Shown one piece after another: positions 12,150 through 24,062 of a DNA stretch of 64,000 nucleotides (positions are counted from its first letter, which is position 1; each line of letters opens with the position of its first letter). The translations under genes and the position numbers were made by a program. Source of the DNA: Isoetes taiwanensis (taxonomy: Eukaryota; Streptophyta; Lycopodiopsida; Isoetales; Isoetaceae); NCBI GenBank assembly GCA_021234155.1, contig JAJEKV010000002.1:30801098-30865097 (forward strand). The letters are read 5' to 3'. The notes below the pieces were generated by a model. The model had not been told where the DNA came from and made no database searches. It was given only the letters and a program-made list of their open reading frames with translations.

Positions 12150-15000
12150 CTAGCTTTTTTATAGTTTAACAAATTGTGCAGGTGCTTGTTTGAATGGCCA
12201 ATTAATTTGTGGTTGGTCTCAATCCCAAGTTCGGACCTATAGCTGGTTATGGGGGTTTACCTTAATATCCCTGCATGACATCCGGAAAGTGTAAGGAATG
12301 GGTTAGGCCCTGGTTTCAGGATCCACAATTCCAATAAAATTAAATAAGAACTCGCCTATTTCTCCTATATGTGCCCGTGTTCACCTCCCTAAATAATCGA
12401 GAAGAGATGGATCAGAACTCTCTTTCTTCTATAAAAGGTGTCCATGATTCCCACCGGTCCCGATAACTGTGCTCTAGAACGCGGAACTCAAATTTAATTT
12501 AGTGTTAAGTAAATAATATTCCTCCTGCTAGAAGCACCATGATGAGGCAAATGGTTACTTGCCGAGGAAGACTTCACCATAACTCATAATGCCCTAGAAA
12601 GCACTTCAAAATATTTGAACTAAATCCACTAATACAAGAGTTTTAACCCAATAATCTTTTCACCGTATCATTCTATCTGACCGCTCAATTGTTCACATGA
12701 AAGATGCCAACAACAAATAAGTTTAGATTCCCCATGTATTCGTCCAACCACTCACTGACAAGAAGATCAAGGTGATCTGGTGATACACTGTGAAAATATT
12801 AAGTGTTTGAACAAGTTTCTATTTTGGTTATTATTCTGCAAGTTATGTTTAGCAAGTAGTTAAGCAGCTTGAATGAATTGTGGCACAAGTAAACCGTAAT
12901 CTTGACCTTTTAATTGCCGGAGATTTTTGTATTTGAAGGAAGACACTCATTAATGGATTCACTGAGTTATGATCTTTTGAGTTCTTGTCTCACTGCTCAT
13001 ATAACATCTATGTTAAGCTCAGTGTCATTTCTGAGTTTAATTTACAGGTTATAGGTCCACGCATGTAACCGCTTCCTCGACTTTGTCTCTCGCCCTTGCC
13101 GATTTTCACATATCTTTTGAGTTACCTACCTTTATTATCCGTATGATGGAGAATGTTGGTGCGTTGAGTGTTTTTTGAATGGAAGCTTATTCCCCAATTC
13201 AATCGGAAAAACTTCATGCTCGAAATGGCTGCACTAATGTTTGAAGGAGATGCAACCATTGAGGTTGTTTTGACTCGATTCCGCCTCGATCTTTAAGTAA
13301 GAAGGATCGGAAGGCACAATTGCTGATTTGTTCCTGGTTTAGATGATGCTCCCCAAAATTGGTCGTGGGACTTTCATCTGCCTGTGCAATTTGGCGAAGT
13401 TCTAATGAATCACTACTGAATTGGGGGCTTATGCGCCTTGTCCTAGGTTCGATTACATGGCTTAATGTCTTCTTGGAAGGACAGCTTCAGATCAATTCGG
13501 GGCTAATATTCTAATGAAAAAATGTGATAATGTGAACCTACTAAACATTCGTAGGAAATTTTGAAAATCCCTAAAATTGCCTTTTTCATAATATTCGCCA
13601 CTAAAAGCATCAATCGCTTTCTCTCTCACTCAAGAACGTCCGTGTGGTTGAAGATGCTAATGATCCAATCAATTACATCTTCTCAATCTCTCTAAACAAG
13701 TGTAGTTGGTTGCAAAATGTGTTGGCCTGTGGTTTATAAGTGCCAAGTTGTTAACCCAAGAAGGACTTATATAGGGCATATATTCCAGTCTTCTTAGTGA
13801 GAAACTTTACAACCTCGATGCCCTTTAAGAATTAGTCTTTTGAACTTGTATGATTACTTAAACCAATCTGACAATGGCATTGACACTCTACACTTCGTGA
13901 TCCTGGAAATTCTCCAACATCTCTCCTACAAGCTTGTAATTTAATGCATTGTCCATAACAATTTGAAATATTCTTTTGGCCCAAAACTTTGATGTCTCCG
14001 CCGCTTTTCTCGTGAATTCAAGTCACTAACACAATTTCGTTCTTGGTCTTCACTCTGACTTCAAAATGTCTCACCTCCGTGATACACAATTATGTAGTTA
14101 ATAAGGCTGCAGCTTTGTTTACATTACTCCATCCGCCTATCATCATTGGTCGTGTTTCAAGAATACGAGCCAGCCTTGATATTTACCGCTTCAACCATCT
14201 TTTGTGTATGTCATCCGCCAATTTCATTATTCACGTGCTCATATGCTTAAAAGGCAACCTAGATGAAGGACCCATCCTAGCAACCTCTTTGAAATGTCTC
14301 CTTGATTGCTTTTATGCTCTAATAGATGTGGGGACAACCCGTCATATGAAAAATCCATGACTCTTCATGAGCCCCATGAAGTTGCTCTCTATGGCTGTAG
14401 ATATTCGCCAACTTTTCCTTGTTTGCTTCCGACCGCAACCAACTCCATTGTTTTAGCCATCCATTGTTGCGTACCAGTGTGAATACCTAGTCCCATTGCA
14501 TCAAGCAAACCCTCAGATAAAAATACCGGAGGCGACGTCATATCCTCAACGCATCCATCCCGTGGCTTGCTTGCTTTCGTCCCTCTACAGTGGTCCTAGT
14601 GTTTCCTCCATACCCGTTCCACCCTTCTTGTGCTTGTGGTTCTTCTACTGTCGAGCAACATCAAGTCGTTCTAACCTTCCCAATGCATCCTTACGAACTT
14701 CCTTCGGGCCCGAGATATTGTGCTATCACATCAACCTTGTCACCTCTCTACTGGCCCCAAAATATGGGCACGGATTCAAGTAGCACTATCATTCTTGAAA
14801 CATATATATAGAACTTACATGACCAATCTCCATCAGCCAACCCATCCACATATTGCCACTCAATTCCGGAGTTTCTACCCCACGGTGACTTTCCTTGGTT
14901 TGTCACGCGATTTTCGCTAGCTCCAGCATCCCTTCCCGACGAGAAGTAGAAGCACTACCAATATCACCCATTGCACAAATTCTCGGTCCAATCGATTTGA
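12150..15000. other. No gene seen; AT-rich intergenic DNA
   Basis: Only short frames on either strand (at most 105 codons, around 14.0-14.9 kb), with no domains. No tRNA, long repeat or element ends were found. Probably old decayed transposon sequence. Confidence 0.5.
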
Positions 15001-15016
15001 GATGCTGATAATAAGA

Positions 15017-15360
15017 TATAATCAACTAGGGACTAGTGTGTATAAGAGGAGAAGCAACTCACTGCGATATGTCACACTACATCTAATCGGCCAAAGGATT
15101 ACAACTAGTGATCCCAGTGTTGCTAAACTAGTGAAGGAGAAAGCCTCACTTTGTTATGTACTAGCATTAGGTTCACCTACTCATAAAATTTAGTCAACTA
15201 TGGCCTAGTAGGTATAAGCAAAGGATCAATTCACTCAGATATGTCATGTTGCCAATAATTGAGGTTAATGAATTCCAACTAGTGATCCCAGACCTATTAT
15301 AGCCAAAGAAAGGAGCAAGCTCACTTTGCTAAGTATTTGGCGTTACGCTCACAAACTCAA
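15017..15360. repeat. Degenerate 174-bp tandem duplication
   Basis: AACTAGTGATCCCA occurs at 15103 and 15277. Flanking blocks (CTCACT..GATATGTCA, GGAG(A)AAGC.TCACTTTG) line up with the same offset. The copies are clearly diverged. Confidence 0.7.
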
Positions 15361-16551
15361 CTATAGCATCAAAGAAAGACTATTTCCAAGGAGCCGTGAA
15401 ACCAACTTGATAGTTGACACTTTGGGGCAAGATATCAACCCAAACGAACTTATCATATAGTAAATTTTGTGCTTTGCATCATTGCCGCATGAAAGTTGTG
15501 GTTCAAATATGACTACATCATGCAATCCTCAAGAAAAAAACATAACGCGTCCAAGAACTCTTAAAAGACACGCCCATATTAAGATGGCCGCGTAGGCAAA
15601 CATGTAAGCCTTGAATGCAATAAAGAACGCCATCGATTGCAAGGTTGCATCCGCCAAAAGAGCACCTCACCAATAAAAAAGCGCTTGTATAAACGCCACT
15701 AAGATTAAGCGGCAGCCTAAATATGCTTCTAAATTCATAAGACATCTTGCATTCACAAAACACAAAAAATTCGTGGGTGTCTTTGCAATGTTGTTTGCAT
15801 TTGTGGCATTTTTAGATCACGGACGCCGCATTTTATAATCGAACGCAATGTGGAGTCCGCTTTCTCTTCTTCATACATGTTTTGGTGATTTTCTATTAAC
15901 CGAAGTTTTTTTTCACGATAAAGCGTGTATTTTTGCAAAAAGAAGGGGAAAGTTCTATATGTTTCCTTTTTTCATATATATATGCATTCAATTTTAACCT
16001 TGAGATGAACGCTACCCGATCTTGGTCCAAGACATATCATCCTATTGGTCCGACATTACTTTGTTCCCTTGTTTGCCGCTGCCCTCCAGAGAATTTACAT
16101 CTCCAGCTATGGCAATGGGCTTGAAATGTCGATGAACTATAGTGACGCAATGCCCGGGTTCTTTATGTTACATTGGTGACTAGATTGACTGCAAAAAGAA
16201 TGACCCATCGATCTATGCATGGTATTTTCTGTTCTTCCAAGTGATGATTCTAGAAGTCTTATGTTTGATCCTTTGCCTACATTCTTCCGAAACTTATTTC
16301 CAATGGCATTTAGCATATTTTAACATGATTTGCTATTGATCTAGCATTTACGAATTTGTATCAGGGAAGAATATTTTAGCAAATGATTTTTACAAGTTTT
16401 TTGTTGGGAAAAAAAGAGTTATTCAAAAATAAGTTTTTTTTTGTGCGTGCTAAGCTATTGAAAGTTCATATAAAATAGAGGAAAAAATGTAGCTAAAAAA
16501 GAAACGTGAAATAGAGAAGCTTATATTATTCTAAGGGCTTATACTGTTGTA
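15361..16551. other. No clear gene; weak Cys-containing frames on minus strand
   Basis: Minus-strand frames at 15518-15938 include a KCHKCKQHC-like cluster across a frame change and a hydrophobic stretch. I do not recognise a family and treat it as decayed or chance sequence. Confidence 0.3.
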
Positions 16552-16599
16552 TTGGTTTATCTTTTTATGGGGCTTGTTGGTGGTTTGGGATTCAGTGAT

Positions 16600-16929
16600 G
16601 CACCTATCAAGACCGCCGTGCGTAGGCGCTTAGATTATAGGCTCAACACTGGCTGCGTCTCGTTATTTCCGAAGGTGAAGAAGCGTGCGATTATGCTTCT
16701 GTCGGCGGTATACAAGATAATCGCGAAGGCCCTCTCGCTTAGACTGCAAGTTGTTCTGAAGGAGGCTATTAGTCCCATGCAGTCTGGCTTCATCCCGGGT
16801 AGATACATTCTTAATAATGTAGCGGCGACATTCGAGGGCATTCAATCGGGCGCCGAAACACAGTCGTGGATAGTGTCCTTGAAACCGGATTTTGCAAAGC
16901 CTATGATAGTGTTCTGCGGGATTTTCTAA
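16600..16929 (+). pseudogene. L1-type reverse transcriptase N-terminal part
   Basis: The 125-codon frame includes SLFPKVKKRA, YKIIAKALSLRLQ and ISPMQSGFIPGRYILNNV, the classic plant L1 RT fingers region, followed by a corrupted SLKPDFAKP where L1 elements have (K)LDFAKAYD. The frame stops at 16929. The YADD catalytic box was not found downstream, so the palm is lost or unreadable. Confidence 0.85.
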
Positions 16930-18279
16930 AAGAGGATGATATTAGCCTTTAGGTGTGGTGAGAGCTTTACCCAGTAGCTCGGCTCTTAACGTCCCCGCCT
17001 AAATTACCATCCTCCGGATGGCGAAGGCTCATCGCCGATCTTTGGTGTGGGGCGGGAGTTCGCCGAGGGATGCCCTTTGGCCTCCCTTCCTATTCACCAT
17101 TGTTGCGTACCCTCTCGAGCTTGTTGACTCTGTGTTATGGAGGGTTGAGGATGGCGAGGGGGTCACAGCCAGATGGAAGTCAAAGACACCGATGACTCCT
17201 TTCTTTTTTACAACCGGGATCGAGGAATCAAAAACACGGCTGGAGCTTCGACACGTTCTCTCTGCCTCAGCAGCCTCATGAATTGATGAAGTGCTCGCGC
17301 CAGACCCCATGCATGTGGTCGTTTCCAATTTCCTTAGCTGGTACCGCAGAGTACATGCTCTAGGCTCGTATCTCGCTCAAAGATTGACATTTCGGGCAAA
17401 GTATTTTGGTGGACATTTTGGTGGACTAGCGACCTTAATTGGTGGAAGGGGGAAAACTTTCCATGGCGGCAGTGGTCACAAAGGGCATAAGTCCGCTTTA
17501 TGCTCAACTCATATTTATATGGCGATATAGCTATCATTCCGGGCGCCGTAAAAGCAAGGTTCGAAAATTTCCTCGATTTGTAACGTCGTATGGGGAGGCA
17601 ATGAAGAAGGGCCGGTCACCAAGGTTGCCCGGTGGAAATGCGGCCTCTAAAGCCGCAGTAGTGGCCTCGGCTTGACCTCTCTCTCCATAGCAAGGTCTTG
17701 CTTTCCAAGTTCATCTTTGCGGTTCTCGAATGTGCTCGACTGGCATGGTCTTGCTTCATCGGGACCGCCGCGATTCGATAGTTTTCCATAAGCCGCCTGC
17801 GCTCACGCCGCTTTGGGGCTTATTTGTGGATATCAGGCTGTGTATGTTAATGCCTCTCCCTTTCTCAAGGGGCTCCCGGGAGTTCGGGAGCAGGTCCGCC
17901 CGCTATTTATGCGATCGACGCCGTTGTATTCAGTTAGAGTCGCCGCCATGGTGGATCCCGCCGCTGGGGTATCACCTTTCTGTTGGCAAAGATTCGCCGA
18001 TCCTCGAGTCCAATGCGATGGACACGCTTTGGGGTTGTGGACGGGGATTGGTATGTCGACGGGCACTGCACCCGCGCCTTTTTCGCCACGTTTCACTTCA
18101 GAACATGATTGTGCTATTTGGGCGGCTGGTGGCCATTGGCCGTCAGCCGAACCTCCCGACGCCAGATGAAAGTGTGGAGTTGTCATCTTAAGGTTGACCC
18201 TCAAATTTCAGAAAGTCCGCTATGAGTGAGTCAGCAATTCAGATGAGCTGCGCCCTCTGGACGGCCGGAGTCTCCGTAT

Positions 18280-18720
18280 CGGAGATGACCAAGATCCGGA
18301 GATGGGTGTGGAACCCAATCTCCCCCAAGATTCGGTGTTGTTATGGCGTATAGTGCATCGATCCCCCGGGAGGGTGAATACGGGTTCACAGATCAACCGC
18401 TGATCGGCCGACCGTGCCCAATGTGTGGTGCCTGTGGACCCCCCGAACACCGTATGTTTCAAGACGCGAGATCCGCCCACATGGCGGGGCCCAATAAGCC
18501 TTTCACACCCCTCCCTCAGTCAAAGGTATTTTGGGGTGTATCCTCGTGGGTTGTCCTGTGTTCCGAAGTCCGTGCGTTTCCATTTGTGTAAGGCTTGGCT
18601 ATTGTGGCTCATTTGGAGGCGGCGATGCATGAAGGTGTTCGTGAATCAAGAGGTGCAACCCGGGTGTTTTGATTCTCGCAGCTTGAGGTACAAATTATAT
18701 CTTTCCCACCGGCGCCCCTG
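18280..18720 (+). pseudogene. LINE C-terminal zinc-binding region (zf-RVT)
   Basis: Frames at 18343-18721 carry RPCPMCGACG(P)PEHRMFQ, the Cys-Cys...His pattern of the zinc-binding domain at the C-terminus of plant L1 RTs, then KAWLLWLIWRRRCMKVFVN, also typical of that region. Two or more frame changes separate the pieces. Confidence 0.7.
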
Positions 18721-18921
18721 AAAGAGCAATTCAAGGCCGCCCGGGTCGGAAAGGACCCTTCTCATTGTAGACGCAATGGCGTGTTTGTTCCCCGAAATGT
18801 AGGTAGATCTACGTGCCGGTCCTCGCCAGAGCATGGTTGCTTGGGGGATACCCCAAGAACGCTTCTTCTTGTACTTACAATCGTATTAATATTAATTAAT
18901 TTGATCCTTCAAAAAAAAAAA

Positions 18922-19635
18922 GCTTTTAAGAACTTTTTTATTTACCTTTTTAAGGCCTTATTATTTTAAAAACCCACAAACACGAATGCAACTAGGAGTT
19001 TTTGTTGGACAATCGCTTGCATGTCGAGGATGTCCAGATGGGCAATGAGTAGGTCAAGGCGTAAGGTGATGTAATTCCTAGACTCGAGGATTTGCTTGAT
19101 CTTAATAAGTTTGAGATTCCCCGTTAGCCAGACTTGAGATTGTGCTTAATTTTGGAACATAAAGTTTCACGGCTTCACCGATAGATTGTATTGAATTAGC
19201 CATAAATTGATTTTATCTAGCTTTTTAAGGTGTATACATGGCGTAATTTAGGGTTGCTTTTTTGATCCGCAGGCAAGTAACATAAAAGAGGAGATGAACG
19301 GAAAGGCTTGATTATTCTAGAGCTTAGCCATAGATAACAAGCCGAGTAAGACCAAAAAAGCAAAGATTGCAAACTATATGCAAAAAGATCATTGTAGTCG
19401 CAGTTTTTTTATGAAGATATTGAAACTAAGACAGGTAGGTTGGGCCCTCTATTTTTGGGCCTCTTTCATTCTTTAATTTGGAAGATGATGTTATGGTGGC
19501 CGTGCTTTATTCGCCACATTTTTTATCAAAAAAATAATAATATTTTTTTTCTTTTGGTGGGTTATGGGATTTGTACTATATTTAATATTTTATATGTTAT
19601 TCATGAACTTGCCAATGTTTTTTGATTTGATTTTT
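18922..19635. other. No gene seen
   Basis: AT-rich DNA between the LINE poly(A) and a dispersed repeat. Nothing was recognised. Confidence 0.5.
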
Positions 19636-19815
19636 TTTTTAGCACACCAGCCCTACCGGGCCTACAGTCTTTCCTCAAATTCTAGCCTATCCACGTGTAA
19701 TTGCCATGTCATCAAAATCTGGTGTGTCTTATTTTGAACCATGGGAAGGCCAGGGAAATTAGAAATTGGTAAAAAATGGGCACGGAGATGGGAAGAGAAG
19801 CGGTCCCTTGCTTGA
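19629..19815 (+). repeat. Dispersed repeat family A, copy 1
   Basis: Begins with a T-run followed by AGCACACCAGCCCTACCGGG and continues about 180 bp to GCACGGAGATGGGA. A second copy in the same orientation is at 23864. Terminal inverted repeats were not found. Both copies start with poly(T), so it may be a minus-strand retroposed sequence with a poly(A) tail. Confidence 0.75.
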
Positions 19816-20719
19816 TCAATCCCGTGTATTTTTCCTCTTCCAAACACGATCCTTCATCTTATTTCTTCTCTGATCCTTCGCATTTTTCTTGCCCTGTTTC
19901 TCCTGCACAAACCCGCTTCACGATATGATATGAATAGGAGTTGCTCTTCCTCGCGACCTTGAAGTGCTCAACCAGAAGTCTTCTAAGGAACGAGGGTAAA
20001 ATGATTTGTTGTTCACGCACTGACAATATTCTCAAGACTCTAGTGCGTGGCAGAGGCCTCTAGACCTCCCGCTATGACGATCCCGTGAGTCCCGCCAAAT
20101 CTTGAGCTTCCCATTTGAGCAGTTCACGAATCCGACGCCATATTTTCTCTGAATTGGGCCATCCCCATCGATTGCCTGAACCCCATCAAACGAATTTCCT
20201 TGGCATATCCCGATTTCCTCCCTCAAAATCTCGATTGCCCTTCCAAGCCCCAATTCGATTTCCATGATGTACCCAAGGATTCCCCGCCTCCAGCTCCAAA
20301 TTCTTCAGATTCCTCTTCCTTCAGCGATGCTACAGACGACGAATCTTATGATTGTGCCAAAGAAAGACTATGAAGCGTAAAACCCTCAGAATACTCACAA
20401 CCGATGATGTTGAGGATACCAAGCCACTATTATCGAAGAAAAAAAACGTAGCCGCCTCTCTTTACTCTCTTTTTTGTGGGTTAAATTTTTTCTGCTCTAG
20501 CCTAGAGTAGCGTTCTTATGACCAGCTTAGATTTTCCAACCCATTTTGTTACATCGGCAAATTGAGATCATCCCAGCAACGGATGCATGTCCACAACCCC
20601 GTAACTGGGCTTAAAATACTCAATTTTGTTACTGGAGCTAATACTCATAGAACTACAATTCATACATGGTTAGATTCATATGGGAAATACGCATCCTAAT
20701 TGCTAGGGCAGTCGCAGTG
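19816..20719. other. No confirmed gene; possible decayed exon on plus strand
   Basis: Around 20250-20370 one plus frame reads as a Pro/Ser/Asp-rich stretch (for example SSFSDATDDESYD) that looks coding in composition, but it is bounded by stops and matches no family I know. Confidence 0.25.
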
Positions 20720-21640
20720 CCTGCACCTCTCAGGTCTTCTAACTCCCTTTCAAATGTTGCTCCTGCTCTTGATAGCTCCAGTTTTCTTACTTTGTCCAGA
20801 TCTGCTAATGATGTGCACCTTTTCCTACAATATTTTCATTAGTTAAGTTCTCTATGGCATGCAATACTTCTGCTGCAGACAGTTTTCTGGAGCCAGTGAT
20901 AAGGAAGACTCTTGATTTGCCTTTCTGACACCAGATGGTGATTAGACAAAAAAAAAGTGCAATAGCTCCAAGAATCATCCCAGCAAAAATGTGTTTTGAA
21001 ACCCTTTTTGCCTGATAGTTCCTGATGTATTTGTAGTGCAGGATATATTTGAAGTGCACAACGCTTGATTGCCAGCAAATGACAGAGGATAGGAAATTAG
21101 GAACCTTTCTCATGACTCGAACATCTCCCCGATAAATTGTTATATGAGACATCTACATATCAGCTTTATCATGTTAGACAAGATGTCTAGAATGTGACCA
21201 CCTAATTTGTTATGTGACAAGCGCATTTGTTCAAGTGAAATCGGGATGCCTAGTTCTGCTGGTATATTCCCAGTCAGCGTATTGTAGCTTATGTTAAGCA
21301 TCTTTAAATTTAGGTGCTTAATTTGTCGAGATATGGATCCTTCCAGTTTGTTATCTCCTATCCTCACCTCTGCAAGAGATTGCAAGGCAAAAATAAAGCT
21401 TGAGATTTCGTTTGCTAATCTATTCCCTTTAAGGTTTATTGTTTCTAATTTTAAAACTATACATCTCTTGTGGGAAATTGCCTGCAAGAAGGTTGTTGCC
21501 CAAATCTAGATAGAACATTTCTGTGCAGTTGGCAAGCTCTGGTAGAATAGAACCATTTACCAAGTTAAATGAGATTTCCAGTTTTGAAGGACGACATAGA
21601 TTACTGCAAATATCTCCAGCTGCCAAAGTCTTTATTCATA
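20720..21640 (-). pseudogene. LRR receptor-like kinase remnant (LRRs, TM, start of kinase)
   Basis: Reading from 21640 downwards: about six plant-type leucine-rich repeats (for example LDLGNNLLAGNFP, LNISYNTLTGNIPAELG, MRLSHNKLGG), then a frame change. A single hydrophobic segment (IFAGMILGAIALFFCLITIW, near 20.98 kb) is followed by a basic stop-transfer stretch and a juxtamembrane/kinase start (LSAAEVLHAIENLTNENIVGKG) that includes the glycine-loop lead. A VRKLELSRAGATFERELEDL stretch in another frame corresponds to the kinase beta-3/alpha-C region. The rest of the kinase is missing below 20720. In intact form such proteins are plasma-membrane receptors for peptides or steroids. Truncation plus at least three frame changes make this a pseudogene. 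Confidence 0.8.
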
Positions 21641-23863
21641 ATTTGCAACCGGCTTGAAGTATTTATTTTTAATTTTGTATGTTGAAGATTGTTGAAAGAC
21701 ACTGGCTATGGTAAATGATGGTTCTCAGATCAAGCATCTCATAGGGCGAAAATACAGAAATCATTGTGCGAGCAATGGGCCTGACTTTGGATCTTCAGAA
21801 CTCGCTTCAAATTCTTGTAAAACAACTTATCCTCTATCTCTCTTCTGCTCTCTTTTCATAATCTATGGCTAAACTTTCTTACAAGTTTTCTTTTGGGTAA
21901 ATTGCACAATATCGTACAATGCCAGTAGTTGGGGCTCTAGTAGCAGATTGTTTGGTCTTGATCCCTCTGTATCTGTCCTTTTTTATAGCTCAAGACATTA
22001 CGATGGCGGTGGTCAAGATGAGGCCATAGATAGCCCTTGCTTTTGAATGAATCCAATACACCACTTTTAAGGAAGATTTCCACACCAATTTATATTTCCG
22101 TGATTTCGTTTAACTCTAGGAAGAAACCAATTTATATTTCATTTTTCCTCCTTTCCCTTTGCCGTGTTGGGTTCCGGGCTGCTGAGCCGAGACCGAAGAC
22201 ATGACTGTAGGCATTAGCCCTTTGCTCCTTTCAAGTATTTGCAGGTCGTTTCTTCAGATTGCAGGGATTTTGCCAAGTTGGGGTTTGCTTTTTACGGCCA
22301 ACATAGGTTTCCGATCGTATCTTGAGCAGACCAGTTGCTATCAGTTGCTCGGCTTTGTTGCTGGTTATGCCAAGACCTGCACCAATTTGCTTGCCAATAT
22401 GACTTTCAGTGTTGGTACTCTCTCCATCTTTTCCCATCAAGTTGCGGCATGGTCGAGCATAGTGCATATGATCGAGAAATTCTTCAGATGAGTGTTTTAT
22501 TCATACCATGAATGCAAGCAAGTCAGACTGCTTGGACAAACTGTAACATGTGTTCTACTGTTGTCTCTTTGGTTTGGTCAAGGAATAAGATATAAAAAAT
22601 GCTTAGCCTCCAGTGTTGGAAGTATGGCTGCTGCTGTTGTATCCACTACATCAGATCATTCGAAGATACCTTTTTCTTTAGTGAAATGAAGTCCCTGGTT
22701 TTTTCACAAGCATATGATTTTTACAGTCGTCAAGGCAATGACATATTTCTTTGTAGAGTGGGAACAGATCCAAGGTTGATACTGAAAGATTCAATCTATA
22801 GAGGAAGGGGGGTTATTTTGTCTGCAGAGATATGACAGGCTATTCATTGGAATGATCATCTCCACATATTTTACGATCTGCATTTAGAATAATCTTTGGA
22901 TGCCTTTAATTCTTTTTGAAACCACTTGGAGACAAAGAAACCAGGAGCCTCGTATAGAGATTGATGACGGCATATATTGTCAGTCTTAGCTGTTATGATA
23001 TCCGCATGCATTGGACCTGGACTGTTATGGTTGTTTTGCATACCGAGTTCGAGATGCCATTGGACCTATCTTTGTGCTCATGCTTCCTGCGGTCTCACAC
23101 CTGTGCTGCAAAAGCCATCTTTTGCAGGGTCAAGAGCATCAACGAAACTAATTGGGCCTTCTTCAATAGAAAGCCTGCATGGGGATTGATGGCAGCATAC
23201 TGTCAGTCTGGATTGCTGGTTCTATTTGTGTTTGAAAAACTTGTGCAAGTGTTGTAGAGTGCAGTGTTCAAGATCTCGGGGAAGACACATGCTTTAGATA
23301 TTAGTACTTCTCGGACCAGGACTGTTGTGGTTGATATGCATAATGAATTTGAGATGCCTCTTGACCGATTTTGTGCTCATGCTTCCTGCGAACCCAAACC
23401 AGTATTGCGCAAGCTATCTTTTGCAGGTATGTATGTGGAGTTTTGTAATTAACTTATCAATAAAGAGAATTCCAGGTAAATCAAGATGGAAGGATCCAAT
23501 GAAACTAGGGAAATAAGGGTTAGCATAACGATAGCCGTAAGTTGGTTTCAGTTTCCACATCTATGTTTTGAATGCTGATTATCCACGAATAGATTGTTGA
23601 ATCATTCACCCTTATTCTCTTCCAAATTTAGCCTATGCTAGTAGCTAGTGATATTGTAAACAGACCTTTGAAGAGTGGTAGCTTATCTTGTCTTTGCGCA
23701 GTCTTTGCAACCCGAGAGTGTTGGGCAGAGTGATTTTTTTCAAGTACTTTCTAGTTATCTCTCCAAGCCTTTTTCTTCAACGCATTCTTTCCTCTTCTGC
23801 GCAAAAACTATGCTTTTGGCAGCATTTATGGTGTTAGACTTGGATGATAGCAAAATCTTTTTT
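21641..23863. other. No gene seen; contains a diverged about 300-bp-spaced repeat
   Basis: Sequence around 23010-23130 (ACTGTTATGGTTG..TTTGTGCTCATGCTTCCTGCG) recurs, diverged, at about 23315-23425, also followed by AAGC.ATCTTTTGCAGG. The two blocks could be duplicated exons of a lost gene. No open frame spans them. Confidence 0.4.
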
Positions 23864-24062
23864 TTTTAGCACACCAGCCCTACCGGGCCTACAGCCTTTT
23901 CTGGAATTCTAGCCTATCCACGTGTAATTTCCATGTCATCAAAATCTGATGTGCCTTATTTTGGACCGTCAGATCTTTACTTTCACAAATCTAAGGTCAG
24001 GGAAATTAGAAAAGACCCCAAAAAATAGGAACGGAGATGGGAGGAGGCGCATCTCCGTTCTG
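23864..24062 (+). repeat. Dispersed repeat family A, copy 2
   Basis: Same start (T-run plus AGCACACCAGCCCTACCGGG) and about 80% similarity to copy 1 at 19629. It ends with a perfect 10-bp stem: AACGGAGATG (24030-24039) against CATCTCCGTT (24050-24059). Confidence 0.75.

Larger units (their letters stand above)
16552..18921 (+). mobile_element. 5'-truncated L1-type LINE with poly(A) tail
   Basis: RT fingers and palm sequence start near 16.6 kb, zinc-binding RT-tail sequence lies at 18.3-18.7 kb, and an 11-A run is at 18911-18921. There is no trace of ORF1 or of the endonuclease upstream, as expected for 5'-truncated insertion by target-primed reverse transcription. Composition is GC-richer than the flanks. 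It is riddled with stops and frame changes. Confidence 0.8.

Noticed and set aside
22201-22491. 96-codon hydrophobic plus-strand frame as a membrane protein gene
   Set aside because: No neighbouring exon signals, no family resemblance, and an equally long minus frame overlaps it.
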